From Christensenellaceae bacterium (lineage in GTDB: Bacteria > Bacillota > Clostridia > Christensenellales > CAAEEZ01): 24,541 nt of DNA. Of this stretch, positions 15,187 to 23,653 are shown in pieces. The stretch is from the NCBI GenBank assembly GCA_020024085.1, contig JAHHUG010000012.1:1-24541 (forward strand), given 5' to 3'. Each line of letters opens with the position of its first letter. Positions within the stretch are counted from its first letter, which is position 1. Below the pieces are notes generated by a model. It made no database searches. It was not told the DNA's origin and was given only the letters and a program-made list of their open reading frames with translations. Both the position numbers and the translations under genes were made by a program.

Positions 15187-15217
15187 TTGATTAAAATTAA
15201 TTTCTATTATATAATAG
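15187..15217 (+). promoter_or_regulatory. promoter of the rpiB-V-ATPase operon, with palindrome over the -10
   Basis: TTGATT (15187-15192), 17-nt spacer, perfect TATAAT (15210-15215). The -10 lies inside a perfect 14-bp palindrome, CTATTATATAATAG (15204-15217), which could be an operator or simply a result of AT-richness. The leader to rpiB is about 48 nt. This appears to be the only good promoter for the ten genes that follow. Confidence 0.75.
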
Positions 15218-15269
15218 AAAAAAGATAATTTTAAAATACTATTATTAGGTATTTAAAGGAGAAAAAAGT

Positions 15270-15719
15270 ATGAAAATTGCAATTGGTTGTGACCACGGTG
15301 GAATCGTATTAAAGCCAGCTATTGTTGAATGTCTTGAAAAAAGAGGCATTGAGTATGTAGATTATGGAACATTTTCAGAGGAATCTGTTGACTATCCAGA
15401 TTATGCACTTAAGGTAGCAGAGGCTGTTGCTGATGGTGAAGTAGATAGTGGTGTACTACTTTGTGGTACAGGTATCGGTATTGGTATTGCAGCCAATAAA
15501 GTTCCTGGTATTAGATGTGCTTTAGTATCAGATTTGTTTTCTGCTAATGCTTGTAAGGAACATAACAATGCTAATATTATTTCTATGGGTGGCAGAGTTA
15601 CCGATAGCGAGAAGGCTGTTGCTATGCTAGAGGCTTGGCTTGATGCAGAATATCAAGGTGGCAGACATCAAAAGAGATTAGATAAGATAACAGCTATTGA
15701 ACAAAAATATTCAAAGTAG
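15270..15719 (+). CDS. rpiB: ribose-5-phosphate isomerase B
   Basis: RpiB interconverts ribose-5-phosphate and ribulose-5-phosphate in the pentose phosphate pathway. The 149 residues match the RpiB/LacAB family throughout: GCDHGG (Asp8, His9) at the start, DYPDYA, and LLCGTGIGIGIAANK with the catalytic Cys65 and Thr67. They continue with RCALVSD, EHNNANI with His98, SMGGR, and the phosphate-binding GGRHQKRLDKI near the end. The ATG has GGAG 8 nt upstream. It heads the V-ATPase operon, with only 8 nt between its stop and the next start. A lac/galactose isomerase role (LacAB) is less likely because only one subunit is present and no sugar genes are near. An allose-6-phosphate activity cannot be excluded. 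Confidence 0.97.
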   Translation: MKIAIGCDHGGIVLKPAIVECLEKRGIEYVDYGTFSEESVDYPDYALKVAEAVADGEVDSGVLLCGTGIGIGIAANKVPGIRCALVSDLFSANACKEHNNANIISMGGRVTDSEKAVAMLEAWLDAEYQGGRHQKRLDKITAIEQKYSK

Positions 15720-15727
15720 GTGAAAAG

Positions 15728-16054
15728 ATGTTACAAAATGTTATCAATTCAATAATTGATGCTGAAAATGAGGCAGAAGTTATTGTAAAAGATGCGACTG
15801 TTGAGGCAAAGGAAAGCTTCCTTAAGGCAAAAACTGACAGTGAAAAAATGATTAAAGATAACTCAAAAGAGGTAAAGGAAAGCTATCGACAAATTGTTGC
15901 CGAGGCTAATGAACTTGCTGATAAGGAGTACGACAAAATCATTGCTGATGGTTCAGTTGAGGCTGAAAAGTTGCTTAACGACTCACAAGAACAAATTAAT
16001 GATGCAGCAAAATTTATCGCAGGGAGGTTATTAGAAAAGTATGGCAATTCTTGA
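15728..16054 (+). CDS. V-type ATPase peripheral stalk subunit (G/H, AhaH/NtpF-like)
   Basis: The 108-residue product is an almost continuous charged helix (Ala, Glu, Lys, Asp) with Asn/Asp-rich ends, typical of the small stalk subunit that pairs with subunit E to hold the catalytic head still. Sequence conservation in this family is low, so the call rests on size, coiled-coil character and position directly before subunit I, as in Enterococcus ntpF. Its ribosome binding site TAGGTG overlaps the stop codon of rpiB. Its last 14 nt overlap the start of the subunit I gene. Naming differs between systems (H, G or F), so no symbol is given. Confidence 0.85.
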   Translation: MLQNVINSIIDAENEAEVIVKDATVEAKESFLKAKTDSEKMIKDNSKEVKESYRQIVAEANELADKEYDKIIADGSVEAEKLLNDSQEQINDAAKFIAGRLLEKYGNS

Positions 16055-18071
16055 TATGAAGAAGTGTACCATAGTTGGCTATGGTGCTGATAAACAAAAA
16101 TTAATAAAAACTCTTCATAAAAGCTGTATTTTCGAAGTAGTCAAGAGTGATGAACTTGATAATGCTACCTACAAGGAGGAAACAAAGTCAAGAGATGAGG
16201 TAAACACTCGTCTTGCTAAACTTTCCTTTGCTTTTGACTTTCTAAAGGTTCAAAAGAGAACAGGTGACAGAATAATCAAGGATAACTCAAAAAAGAAAAA
16301 TATCAAAAAGGGTAAAGTCGTAGCTATTAACTACAAAAAACCTAAAAAACAACTAATTCAAACACCAGTTTATATCGACTATAATGACTTTATGAACTTG
16401 CCAAATAAGGCAGATTCTGTGTTTAGCAAAATTAGTGAGCTTGAACAAATCAACTTGAGGTTGCAAGAGATTAAAACTAATGAGATAAAAATCAACAATC
16501 AAATCGAGCAACTTAAAGTTTACGAAAAGGTTGACATTCCTTTTAGTGAGGTTAAAAGTACCGAAAATGCTGTTATGATGCTAGGTACTATCCCTAAAGA
16601 AAAGGTTGAAGCTCTTAAAAATGTGCTAAACGATTACGAGGGTATGTATACCGAAGTTATTGAGTCGGAATGCAAGTTGCAAGCTGTTTTTGTAGCAATG
16701 CATAGAGAAATCAAAGATGATGCTATGTTAAGGTTATCAACCGAGTGTGACTTTGTCCGTTGTAGTTATAATTTTGATATGACTGCAAAAGATAAAATTG
16801 TTGAACTACAAAATACCTTAAAGGATAACGAAAAGGAAAAGGTGCAATTACTTGATAAGTCACTTGACTATTTAAAGTACGAAGATGACTTCAAGCAAAT
16901 GTACGACTACTATTCTTTTGAAAGTCAAAAGTTGACAGCAGAGGAAGGTATGCTTAATACCACATCTGCTTTCGTTGTAGAGGGTTGGATTCCAGCAGAA
17001 CAACAAGCGAAGTTCGAGGAAGAACTAAACAAAACAAGCGAATATTTATTTGTAGAGTTTAGGGACCCACTTGATACGGAAGTACCACCAACTTTATGCA
17101 AAAACAACAAGTTAGTAGAGCCATTTGAGGCAGTTACAAATATGTATGCAGCTCCTCTTCCAACGGAGTTTGACCCAAATCCACTTATGGCGTTCTTCTT
17201 CTTTGTATTCTTTGGATTTATGGTTAGTGATGCAGCTTATGGACTATTGCTTGCAGTAGGTGCAATGGCATTCTATCTACTATCAAAGCCAGCAAAAGGT
17301 AAGGGTAAAATGATACTACTTATCTTCTTTGGTGGAATATCTACATTTATTTGGGGTATGATTTTTGGTGGTTGGTTCGGCGAAACTTGGCACCCACTTG
17401 TGCCATCACTTGTACCTATGGAGAATCCTATGAATGTGCTTATTCTTGCACTAGGACTAGGTGTAATCCACATTATGTATGGTATGGCAATCAATGGTGT
17501 ACAGCTTATTAAGAGAAAAAAATATATCGAATCAATTGTTGAAACTTGGGACTGGTTCTTTATCTATATCGGCTTGTTTATGCTTGCAGGCAATATGCTA
17601 CTTAAGTTAAACAATAACGGCTTAAAGATAACAGGTCTAGTATTCTTAGTAATAGGTCTTGTAACCTTGCTTGTTCTTGGTGGATACGGCAAAAAAGGTT
17701 TCGGCAGAGTATTTGGTGGCGTATCAAGATTATACGACATTGTCAATTTTATGAGTGATGTACTAAGTTACTCAAGATTGTTCGGTCTTGGTCTTGCTAC
17801 TGGTATTGTCGGTATGGTATTCAATCAAATTGGTATGGTACTTGTTGATTTATTAAGTTTCAACTGGTTTGGAATGGCAATCGGCTGGATTTTTGCAATT
17901 GCAGTAATGGTAGTAGGTCACCTATTCAACTTGGGTATTAATACTCTTGGTGCTTATGTACACGATTGTAGATTGCAATATATTGAGTTTTATGGCAAAT
18001 TTTACCAAGGTGGTGGACACTTGTTCAAGCCACTTGGTTCACAAATTAAATATAACAACATTAGAATGTAA
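16041..18071 (+). CDS. ntpI: V-type ATPase subunit I (membrane a-subunit)
   Basis: Subunit I is the membrane stator that forms the ion half-channels against the K ring. The 676-residue protein has a soluble, coiled-coil-rich N-terminal part (about 1-370) and a membrane part from about 380. The membrane part starts at NPLMAFFFFVFFGFMVSDA and has seven to eight helices. Arg579 in LSYSRLFGLGLA is the conserved essential arginine. The C-terminal signature GHLFNLGINTLGAYVHDCR then RLQYIEFYGKFYQGGG is intact. Its ATG lies inside the end of the preceding gene, and GGGAGG sits about 13 nt upstream, slightly far. That spacing may lower its translation relative to subunit K, which fits one I per ring of many K. 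Confidence 0.97.
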   Translation: MAILDMKKCTIVGYGADKQKLIKTLHKSCIFEVVKSDELDNATYKEETKSRDEVNTRLAKLSFAFDFLKVQKRTGDRIIKDNSKKKNIKKGKVVAINYKKPKKQLIQTPVYIDYNDFMNLPNKADSVFSKISELEQINLRLQEIKTNEIKINNQIEQLKVYEKVDIPFSEVKSTENAVMMLGTIPKEKVEALKNVLNDYEGMYTEVIESECKLQAVFVAMHREIKDDAMLRLSTECDFVRCSYNFDMTAKDKIVELQNTLKDNEKEKVQLLDKSLDYLKYEDDFKQMYDYYSFESQKLTAEEGMLNTTSAFVVEGWIPAEQQAKFEEELNKTSEYLFVEFRDPLDTEVPPTLCKNNKLVEPFEAVTNMYAAPLPTEFDPNPLMAFFFFVFFGFMVSDAAYGLLLAVGAMAFYLLSKPAKGKGKMILLIFFGGISTFIWGMIFGGWFGETWHPLVPSLVPMENPMNVLILALGLGVIHIMYGMAINGVQLIKRKKYIESIVETWDWFFIYIGLFMLAGNMLLKLNNNGLKITGLVFLVIGLVTLLVLGGYGKKGFGRVFGGVSRLYDIVNFMSDVLSYSRLFGLGLATGIVGMVFNQIGMVLVDLLSFNWFGMAIGWIFAIAVMVVGHLFNLGINTLGAYVHDCRLQYIEFYGKFYQGGGHLFKPLGSQIKYNNIRM

Positions 18072-18088
18072 TTTTTCGGAGGTTTATT

Positions 18089-18568
18089 ATGGAATTTAGT
18101 ATTGGTGCTGTATGTGCTATTATCGGTGCAGTTTTTGCAGCAGGTCTTGCAGGTATTGGTTCTGCTATTGGTGTAGGTAATGCTGGTCAAGCAGCTGCTG
18201 GTATTACAGCAGAGGACCCAGATAAGTTCTCAAAGGCACTTATTTTACAATTATTACCAGGTACACAAGGTATTTATGGTCTACTTGTAGCATTTATCGT
18301 ATTTATTCAAATCGGTCTTTTAGGCTCAGGATTAAAGCCAATCACACTAGAACAAGGTCTTGGTGCTATGGCAGGTTGTATCCCTATGGGTATTGTTGGT
18401 TTGCTTTCAGCTATCTACCAAGGTAAAGTAGCAGTTGCTGGTATCGGTATGCTTGGTAAGAGACCTGAAGAATCTGGTAAAGGTATCGTACTTGCAGTAA
18501 TGGTTGAGACATATGCAGTACTTGCATTATTGACATCATTCCTAGCAGTATTCTTTATCTTAAAATAA
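18089..18568 (+). CDS. ntpK: V-type ATPase subunit K (proteolipid c-ring)
   Basis: K subunits form the rotating membrane ring. The 159-residue protein is a tandem fusion of two hairpins (four helices), the V-type 16-kDa form. Glycine-rich helices include GIGSAIGVGNAGQAAAG. The ion site is visible: Leu56, Thr59 and Gln60 (LLPGTQGIYG), Gln111 (YQGKVAVAG) and the carboxylate Glu140 (VMVETYA). These match the Na+ ligands Leu61, Thr64, Gln65, Gln110 and Glu139 of E. hirae NtpK. The first hairpin lacks a carboxylate (Gln/Thr instead), giving one ion per four helices as is usual for V-type rings. A strong CGGAGG 8 nt before the ATG should support the high output this multi-copy subunit needs. Confidence 0.97.
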   Translation: MEFSIGAVCAIIGAVFAAGLAGIGSAIGVGNAGQAAAGITAEDPDKFSKALILQLLPGTQGIYGLLVAFIVFIQIGLLGSGLKPITLEQGLGAMAGCIPMGIVGLLSAIYQGKVAVAGIGMLGKRPEESGKGIVLAVMVETYAVLALLTSFLAVFFILK

Positions 18569-18583
18569 TAAAGGAATAGAGTA

Positions 18584-19177
18584 ATGGCAGGAACAGAAGC
18601 TATAATTAATAAAATAATAGCCGATGCTAAAGCTAAAGCCGAACAGATTTTGGAGCAAGCAAAGGTGGATAGTCAAGCTGTACTTGATAGTGCAGTAACT
18701 GAGTGCGAACAAAATACAAAGGCTTGTATGAGTAAAAAACAAGCTGTTATTGATGAAACTATTGCTCGCAGAAAAACCGTTGCAGAGCTTGATGTTAAAA
18801 AAATTGTTCTAAAAGCTAAAAAAGATGCTATTGATAAGGCATTCGATTTAGCAAAAGAGGATTTAGTTAATTTGTCATCGGCAGATTATCTAAAGCTAGT
18901 ATCAAGTATGATTGAAACTTATGTTGAAGATGGCGACATTGTTACCATTTCAAGTAAGGATAAGGATATCATTACCGACAAGCTAGTTAAGGATATTGCA
19001 AGCAAAAAAGGTGTAAAGCTTACTCTATCAAAGGAGTATGGTGACTTTACAGGTGGTGTAATTTTGAGTAACAACGGTATCGACAAGAACTTGACATTTG
19101 ATGTTGAACTTAAGGTACTTCGTGAGGAACTTGAAACTACTATCGCAAGTATGATTTTTGATAAGGAGAGCAAATAA
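18584..19177 (+). CDS. atpE: V-type ATPase subunit E (peripheral stalk)
   Basis: Subunit E pairs with the small G/H subunit as the outer stalk that links the A/B head to subunit I. The 197 residues show the usual plan. A long N-terminal helix rich in Ala, Glu and Lys (INKIIADAKAKAEQILEQ) runs to about residue 110. A compact C-terminal domain follows (DGDIVTISSKDKDI, TGGVILSNNGIDKNLTFDVEL), and the GGVIL turn is characteristic of the family. AGGAA lies before the ATG. The stop codon shares one base with the next start (TAATG), so E and C are translationally coupled. Confidence 0.94.
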   Translation: MAGTEAIINKIIADAKAKAEQILEQAKVDSQAVLDSAVTECEQNTKACMSKKQAVIDETIARRKTVAELDVKKIVLKAKKDAIDKAFDLAKEDLVNLSSADYLKLVSSMIETYVEDGDIVTISSKDKDIITDKLVKDIASKKGVKLTLSKEYGDFTGGVILSNNGIDKNLTFDVELKVLREELETTIASMIFDKESK

Positions 19178-20175
19178 TGCAAGCAGGAAGTCTTGTATAT
19201 GTAAATGCAAGAATAAAGGTTTTAGAAAATTCCTTGCTTAATACAATGCAACTTACAAGGTTAATGGATGCAGAAAATCTTGAGGACGCATTTAAGGTGC
19301 TTACCGAATGTGGTTATGGTCAAGGTGTTGTTGTAGACAGTCCCTATGAGTACGAAAAACTACTAATTGCAGAGGAAAAGGCATCTATTGAGTTCCTTAG
19401 AGAAAATGCAGTACCAAAGTACGGACTTGAGGCATTTTTAATGATGATTGACTACCATAATGCAAAGGCATTTATGAAGGCAAAATATCTTAAACTTGCT
19501 GAAACTGATAACCTTGTTGTTGGCTCTGGTTTAATCGAAGCTGATGTGTTAAAGGATAAAATATATGCTGATAACTATGATAGCTTTACCGATATTATGA
19601 AAAAGGCTTTGCTTTCTATTGATACTGAATTTGCTAGTGACAATAGAAGCCCAAGGCTAATTGATGTAACACTTGATAAAGCGATGTTTGAGGATATATT
19701 CAACCTTATTGACAAAACTAGATGTAGAAACACTGTCGTAGGCAATTATTTTGTAGCTAAATGTGACTTCAGTAATATGAGTACATTTATTAGATGCAAA
19801 AATTTAGGGCTTGACGAAAAATTCTTCCTTGGTAATTTCGTAAGTGGTGGAAAGATAAATCAACAAACCTTCACTGAAATATTCGACCAATCACTAGAGA
19901 TTTTTAAGGAAAAAATGAGTTTCTACGGTTATGGCGAGGTAGTTGATAAAATATTTGAAGAACACGGCTTGGTTAAGTTTGAAACTGCAGTGGATAACTA
20001 TCTATTAGATATGTTTAGAAAAAACAGAAACGATATGTTCTCTGTATCTCCAGTTGCAGGATTTTACCTTGCTAAGCAAGTGGAAGTAAAAGTCGTAAAA
20101 CTTGTTATAACAGCTGTTAAAAACAAGTTGGATAAAACATTATTAAAAGAGAGGCTAAGGGATTTATATGCGTGA
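19177..20175 (+). CDS. atpC: V-type ATPase subunit C (AC39/d-like)
   Basis: Subunit C sits on the K ring as a socket for the central stalk. The 332-residue length is typical. Family features include the N-terminal YVNARIKVLENSLL, a Leu/Asp/Glu-rich helix bundle (LMDAENLEDAFKVL), SVSPVAGFYLAKQVEVK near the C terminus, and the ending LLKERLRDLYA. AAGGAG lies 9 nt upstream of the ATG. The gene overlaps E by 1 nt and F by 8 nt (ATGCGTGA). No membrane helix is expected or seen. Confidence 0.95.
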   Translation: MQAGSLVYVNARIKVLENSLLNTMQLTRLMDAENLEDAFKVLTECGYGQGVVVDSPYEYEKLLIAEEKASIEFLRENAVPKYGLEAFLMMIDYHNAKAFMKAKYLKLAETDNLVVGSGLIEADVLKDKIYADNYDSFTDIMKKALLSIDTEFASDNRSPRLIDVTLDKAMFEDIFNLIDKTRCRNTVVGNYFVAKCDFSNMSTFIRCKNLGLDEKFFLGNFVSGGKINQQTFTEIFDQSLEIFKEKMSFYGYGEVVDKIFEEHGLVKFETAVDNYLLDMFRKNRNDMFSVSPVAGFYLAKQVEVKVVKLVITAVKNKLDKTLLKERLRDLYA

Positions 20176-20494
20176 AGATAAAATCGCAGTTCTTGGCGAC
20201 AAGGATTCAATACTAGCTTTTAAGGCAATCGGTATTGAAGTTTTCCCAGTAAACGAGGACGAAGAGGCAGCAGAAACACTAAAAAAACTTGCAAGAAAGT
20301 ACTCTGTTATCTTTGTTACCGAGGATATTGCTATCAAAATTAATGATGTTATTGAAAGATATAAAGCAAAGCCTTATCCAGCTGTAATACCTATTCCTTC
20401 AAGCAGGGGTAGCAATGGTTACGGTATGGATTCTATTCATAAGAATGTAGAAAAGGCAATCGGTGCAGATATTTTATTTGGAAAAGAGGATTAA
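20168..20494 (+). CDS. atpF: V-type ATPase subunit F (central stalk)
   Basis: Subunit F binds subunit D in the central rotor shaft. The 108-residue product has the family hallmarks: KIAVLGDKDSILAFKAIGIEVFPV at the N terminus, VIFVTEDIAIKI in the middle, and the PAVIPIPSSRGSNGYGMDSI loop before the C-terminal helix (KNVEKAIGADIL). It overlaps subunit C by 8 nt at its start and is followed by subunit A after a single base. Known as NtpG in Enterococcus. Confidence 0.96.
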   Translation: MREDKIAVLGDKDSILAFKAIGIEVFPVNEDEEAAETLKKLARKYSVIFVTEDIAIKINDVIERYKAKPYPAVIPIPSSRGSNGYGMDSIHKNVEKAIGADILFGKED

Positions 20495-20495
20495 A

Positions 20496-22265
20496 ATGGC
20501 AGAAAAAGTAGGAAAAATAATTAAAGTATCAGGTCCATTAATCGTGGCTAGTGGTATGGAAGACTGCAAGATGTACGATGTTGTCAGAGTTTCAAAGAAG
20601 CAACTAATCGGCGAGATTATTGAGCTTCGTGGCGACAAAGCATCTATCCAAGTCTATGAGGAAACTAGTGGATTAGGACCGGGTGAAGAAGTCTTTAGTA
20701 CAGAAATGCCACTGTCTGTTGAACTAGGTCCAGGACTAATAGAGGGTATTTATGATGGTATTCAAAGACCACTAGAAAAATTAAGAGAAATCTCTGGCGA
20801 CAGAATCGCAAGAGGTATCACAGTACCAGCACTTGACCACGATAAAAAATGGGCTTTTGTTCCAACTAAAAAGGTTGGCGACAAGGTAACATCTGGCGAT
20901 ATTATCGGTACTGTTCAAGAAAATGTATTAATCAACCATAAGATTATGATTCCTTATGGTATAGAGGGTGAAATCGTAAAAATTAATGAGGGCGAGTTCA
21001 CTGTTGATGAAGTTGTAGCCGTTGTTAAAACTGCAAAGGGTGACAAAGAGGTTACAATGCTTCAAAAATGGCCTGTTAGAAAAGGTAGACCATATAAGGA
21101 GAAAATCACTCCTAATAAGCCACTTATCACAGGTCAAAGGGTAATTGATACCTTATTCCCTATCGCAAAGGGTGGTGTAGCAGCTGTTCCAGGACCATTT
21201 GGAAGTGGTAAAACAGTAGTTCAACACCAACTTGCAAAATGGGCTGATGCAGATATTATTGTGTATGTAGGTTGTGGCGAAAGAGGAAACGAAATGACTG
21301 ATGTTCTTAACGAGTTCCCAGAGCTAATCGACCCAAAGACAGGAGAACCTCTTATGAAGAGAACTGTTCTTATTGCAAACACTTCAGATATGCCCGTTGC
21401 TGCTCGTGAGGCATCAATTTACACTGGTATTACTATTGCAGAGTACTTTAGAGATATGGGTTACTCTGTTGCTATTATGGCAGACTCTACTTCTCGTTGG
21501 GCAGAGGCTTTAAGAGAAATGTCAGGAAGACTTGAGGAAATGCCAGGCGAGGAAGGATATCCAGCTTACCTTGCTTCAAGACTTGCCGAGTTCTACGAGA
21601 GAGCTGGTATTGTAAAGGTTCTTGGTTCAGAGGATAAACTTGGTGCAGTTTCAGCTATCGGTGCAGTTTCTCCTCCAGGTGGTGATATGTCAGAGCCAGT
21701 CAGCCAAGCAACACTTCGTATTGTAAAGGTATTCTGGGGACTTTCTGCTTCTCTTGCTTACAAGAGACACTTCCCAGCAGTAGACTGGTTGACAAGTTAC
21801 TCACTATATGCAGACAAACTAAACATTTGGTTTAACGACAATGTAAGTGACAACTGGTCAACTCTTCGTGCAGAAATTATGAGAATCCTTCAAGAAGAGG
21901 CTTCACTAGATGAGATTGTACGACTTGTTGGTATGGACGCACTTTCTCCAACAGACCGTGTAACAATGGAGACAGCAAAGTCTATCCGTGAGGACTACCT
22001 ACATCAAAATGCTTTCCACGAGGTTGATACCTATGCTTCACTAGATAAGCAACATAGAATGATGCAACTTATTGTTGACAACTTCAAACTATGCCAAAAT
22101 GCAGTAAGCAAGGGTGTTGATATTGAAGATTTGCTAGAGCTACCTGTTAATGATAAAATCGGTAGAGCAAAGTATATTAGAGAGGATAACCTTGAAGAGT
22201 TTGATGAGATAGAAAAAGAATTAAAGAAAGAAATTGCCGACCTTATCGACGAAGGAGTGAACTAA
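20496..22265 (+). CDS. atpA: V-type ATPase catalytic subunit A
   Basis: The A subunit hydrolyses or makes ATP. The 589-residue protein has an N-terminal beta-barrel (GKIIKVSGPLIVASGM), the A-type non-homologous bulge region, and the catalytic core. That core has Walker A GPFGSGKT (233-240, Lys239), GCGERGNEMTDV with the catalytic Glu, IMADSTSRWAEALREMSGRL, and SPPGGDMSEPV. An in-frame ATG at 20463 would add 11 residues inside the end of atpF. The ATG at 20496 has AGAGGA 5 nt upstream and gives MAEKVGKII, the normal N terminus. The stop shares one base with the atpB start. Confidence 0.98.
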   Translation: MAEKVGKIIKVSGPLIVASGMEDCKMYDVVRVSKKQLIGEIIELRGDKASIQVYEETSGLGPGEEVFSTEMPLSVELGPGLIEGIYDGIQRPLEKLREISGDRIARGITVPALDHDKKWAFVPTKKVGDKVTSGDIIGTVQENVLINHKIMIPYGIEGEIVKINEGEFTVDEVVAVVKTAKGDKEVTMLQKWPVRKGRPYKEKITPNKPLITGQRVIDTLFPIAKGGVAAVPGPFGSGKTVVQHQLAKWADADIIVYVGCGERGNEMTDVLNEFPELIDPKTGEPLMKRTVLIANTSDMPVAAREASIYTGITIAEYFRDMGYSVAIMADSTSRWAEALREMSGRLEEMPGEEGYPAYLASRLAEFYERAGIVKVLGSEDKLGAVSAIGAVSPPGGDMSEPVSQATLRIVKVFWGLSASLAYKRHFPAVDWLTSYSLYADKLNIWFNDNVSDNWSTLRAEIMRILQEEASLDEIVRLVGMDALSPTDRVTMETAKSIREDYLHQNAFHEVDTYASLDKQHRMMQLIVDNFKLCQNAVSKGVDIEDLLELPVNDKIGRAKYIREDNLEEFDEIEKELKKEIADLIDEGVN

Positions 22266-23641
22266 TGCTTAAAGAATATAAATCTATTAAAGAAATCGTA
22301 GGACCATTGATGCTTGTTGATGGTGTCGAGGGTGTAAAGTATGATGAGCTAGTTGAAATCGTTAGTAAGGACGACGAAATCCGTAGTGGTAAAGTACTAG
22401 AGGTTAATGGCGATAAGGCTCTTGTTCAATTGTTTGAGCCTTCTCAAGGTATCCAAATGAGCACATCAAGAGCAAGATTTTTGGGTAAATCTATCGAACT
22501 TCCAGTTGCTGAAGAAATGCTTGGTAGAGTATTCGATGGTATGGGTAGACCAAAGGACGGTGGACCAGAAATCATTCCTGAAAAGAGAATGGATATCAAC
22601 GGTCAACCTATGAATCCTGCTGCTCGTGACTATCCTGATGAGTTTATCCAAACAGGCGTATCTGCTATTGATGGCTTAAATACACTTGTAAGAGGTCAAA
22701 AACTTCCAGTATTCTCTGCTTCAGGTTTGCCTCATGCTGACCTTGCAGCTCAAATTGCTCGTCAAGCACAAGTATTAAATGCCGATGATAAGTTCGCAGT
22801 TGTATTTGCTGCTATCGGTATCACTTTTGAAGAGGCAGAATTTTTTATTCAAGACTTTAGAAAGACTGGTGCTATCGAAAGAGCCGTTCTATTTATGAAC
22901 CTTGCAAACGACCCTGCTATCGAAAGAATTGCAACACCTCGTATGGCACTTACTGCTGCAGAGTATCTTGCTTTCGAAAAGGATATGCATGTACTTGTAA
23001 TTATGACAGATATTACAAACTATGCAGAGGCACTTCGTGAGGTTTCTGCTGCAAGAAAAGAAGTTCCAGGTCGTAGAGGTTACCCAGGTTACTTGTACAC
23101 CGACCTTGCTACAATTTATGAAAGAGCAGGTAGAATAAGAGGTAAAAAAGGTAGTATTACTCAAATACCTATCCTTACAATGCCAGAGGAAGACAAAACT
23201 CACCCTATTCCTGACCTTACTGGATATATCACAGAGGGACAAATTATCCTTAGCCGTGAGCTATACAAGAGGGGTGTAATGCCACCTATTGATGTACTTC
23301 CTTCACTATCAAGATTAAAGGATAAAGGTATCGGTAAAGGCAAAACTCGTGAGGACCACGCAGATACAATGAACCAATTATTCTCTGCTTATGCAAGAGG
23401 TAAAGAGGCAAAAGAGCTTTCTGCTATCCTTGGCGATGCAGCACTTACAGAGGCTGATAAGAAGTTTGCAGTGTTTGCAGAAGAGTTTGAAAAAAGATAT
23501 GTTTCTCAAGGTTTTGAAACAAATAGAACTATTGAGGAGACACTTAATATCGGTTGGGATTTGTTAAAACTTCTACCTAGAAACGAACTAAAGAGAATTA
23601 AGGACGAATATATTGATAAGTATTTAGGTAAAGAAGAGTAA
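22265..23641 (+). CDS. atpB: V-type ATPase regulatory subunit B
   Basis: The B subunit alternates with A in the head and has no hydrolytic site of its own. The 458 residues keep the family core (FDGMGRPKDGGPEI, NPAARDYPDEFIQTGVSAIDG). As expected, a degenerate FSASGLPHADLAAQIA stands where A has its P-loop. Arg350 in SLSRLKDKGIGKGKTREDH is at the position of the arginine finger that reaches into the A-subunit site. GGAG lies before the ATG, which overlaps the atpA stop by 1 nt. Confidence 0.98.
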   Translation: MLKEYKSIKEIVGPLMLVDGVEGVKYDELVEIVSKDDEIRSGKVLEVNGDKALVQLFEPSQGIQMSTSRARFLGKSIELPVAEEMLGRVFDGMGRPKDGGPEIIPEKRMDINGQPMNPAARDYPDEFIQTGVSAIDGLNTLVRGQKLPVFSASGLPHADLAAQIARQAQVLNADDKFAVVFAAIGITFEEAEFFIQDFRKTGAIERAVLFMNLANDPAIERIATPRMALTAAEYLAFEKDMHVLVIMTDITNYAEALREVSAARKEVPGRRGYPGYLYTDLATIYERAGRIRGKKGSITQIPILTMPEEDKTHPIPDLTGYITEGQIILSRELYKRGVMPPIDVLPSLSRLKDKGIGKGKTREDHADTMNQLFSAYARGKEAKELSAILGDAALTEADKKFAVFAEEFEKRYVSQGFETNRTIEETLNIGWDLLKLLPRNELKRIKDEYIDKYLGKEE

Positions 23642-23653
23642 TTGAGGTAAAAA

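Noticed and set aside
22889..23242. 117-codon open frame on the minus strand
   Set aside because: Antisense to the well-conserved atpB core. The Cys/Ser-rich product looks like a mirror of coding sequence, with no ribosome binding site seen.
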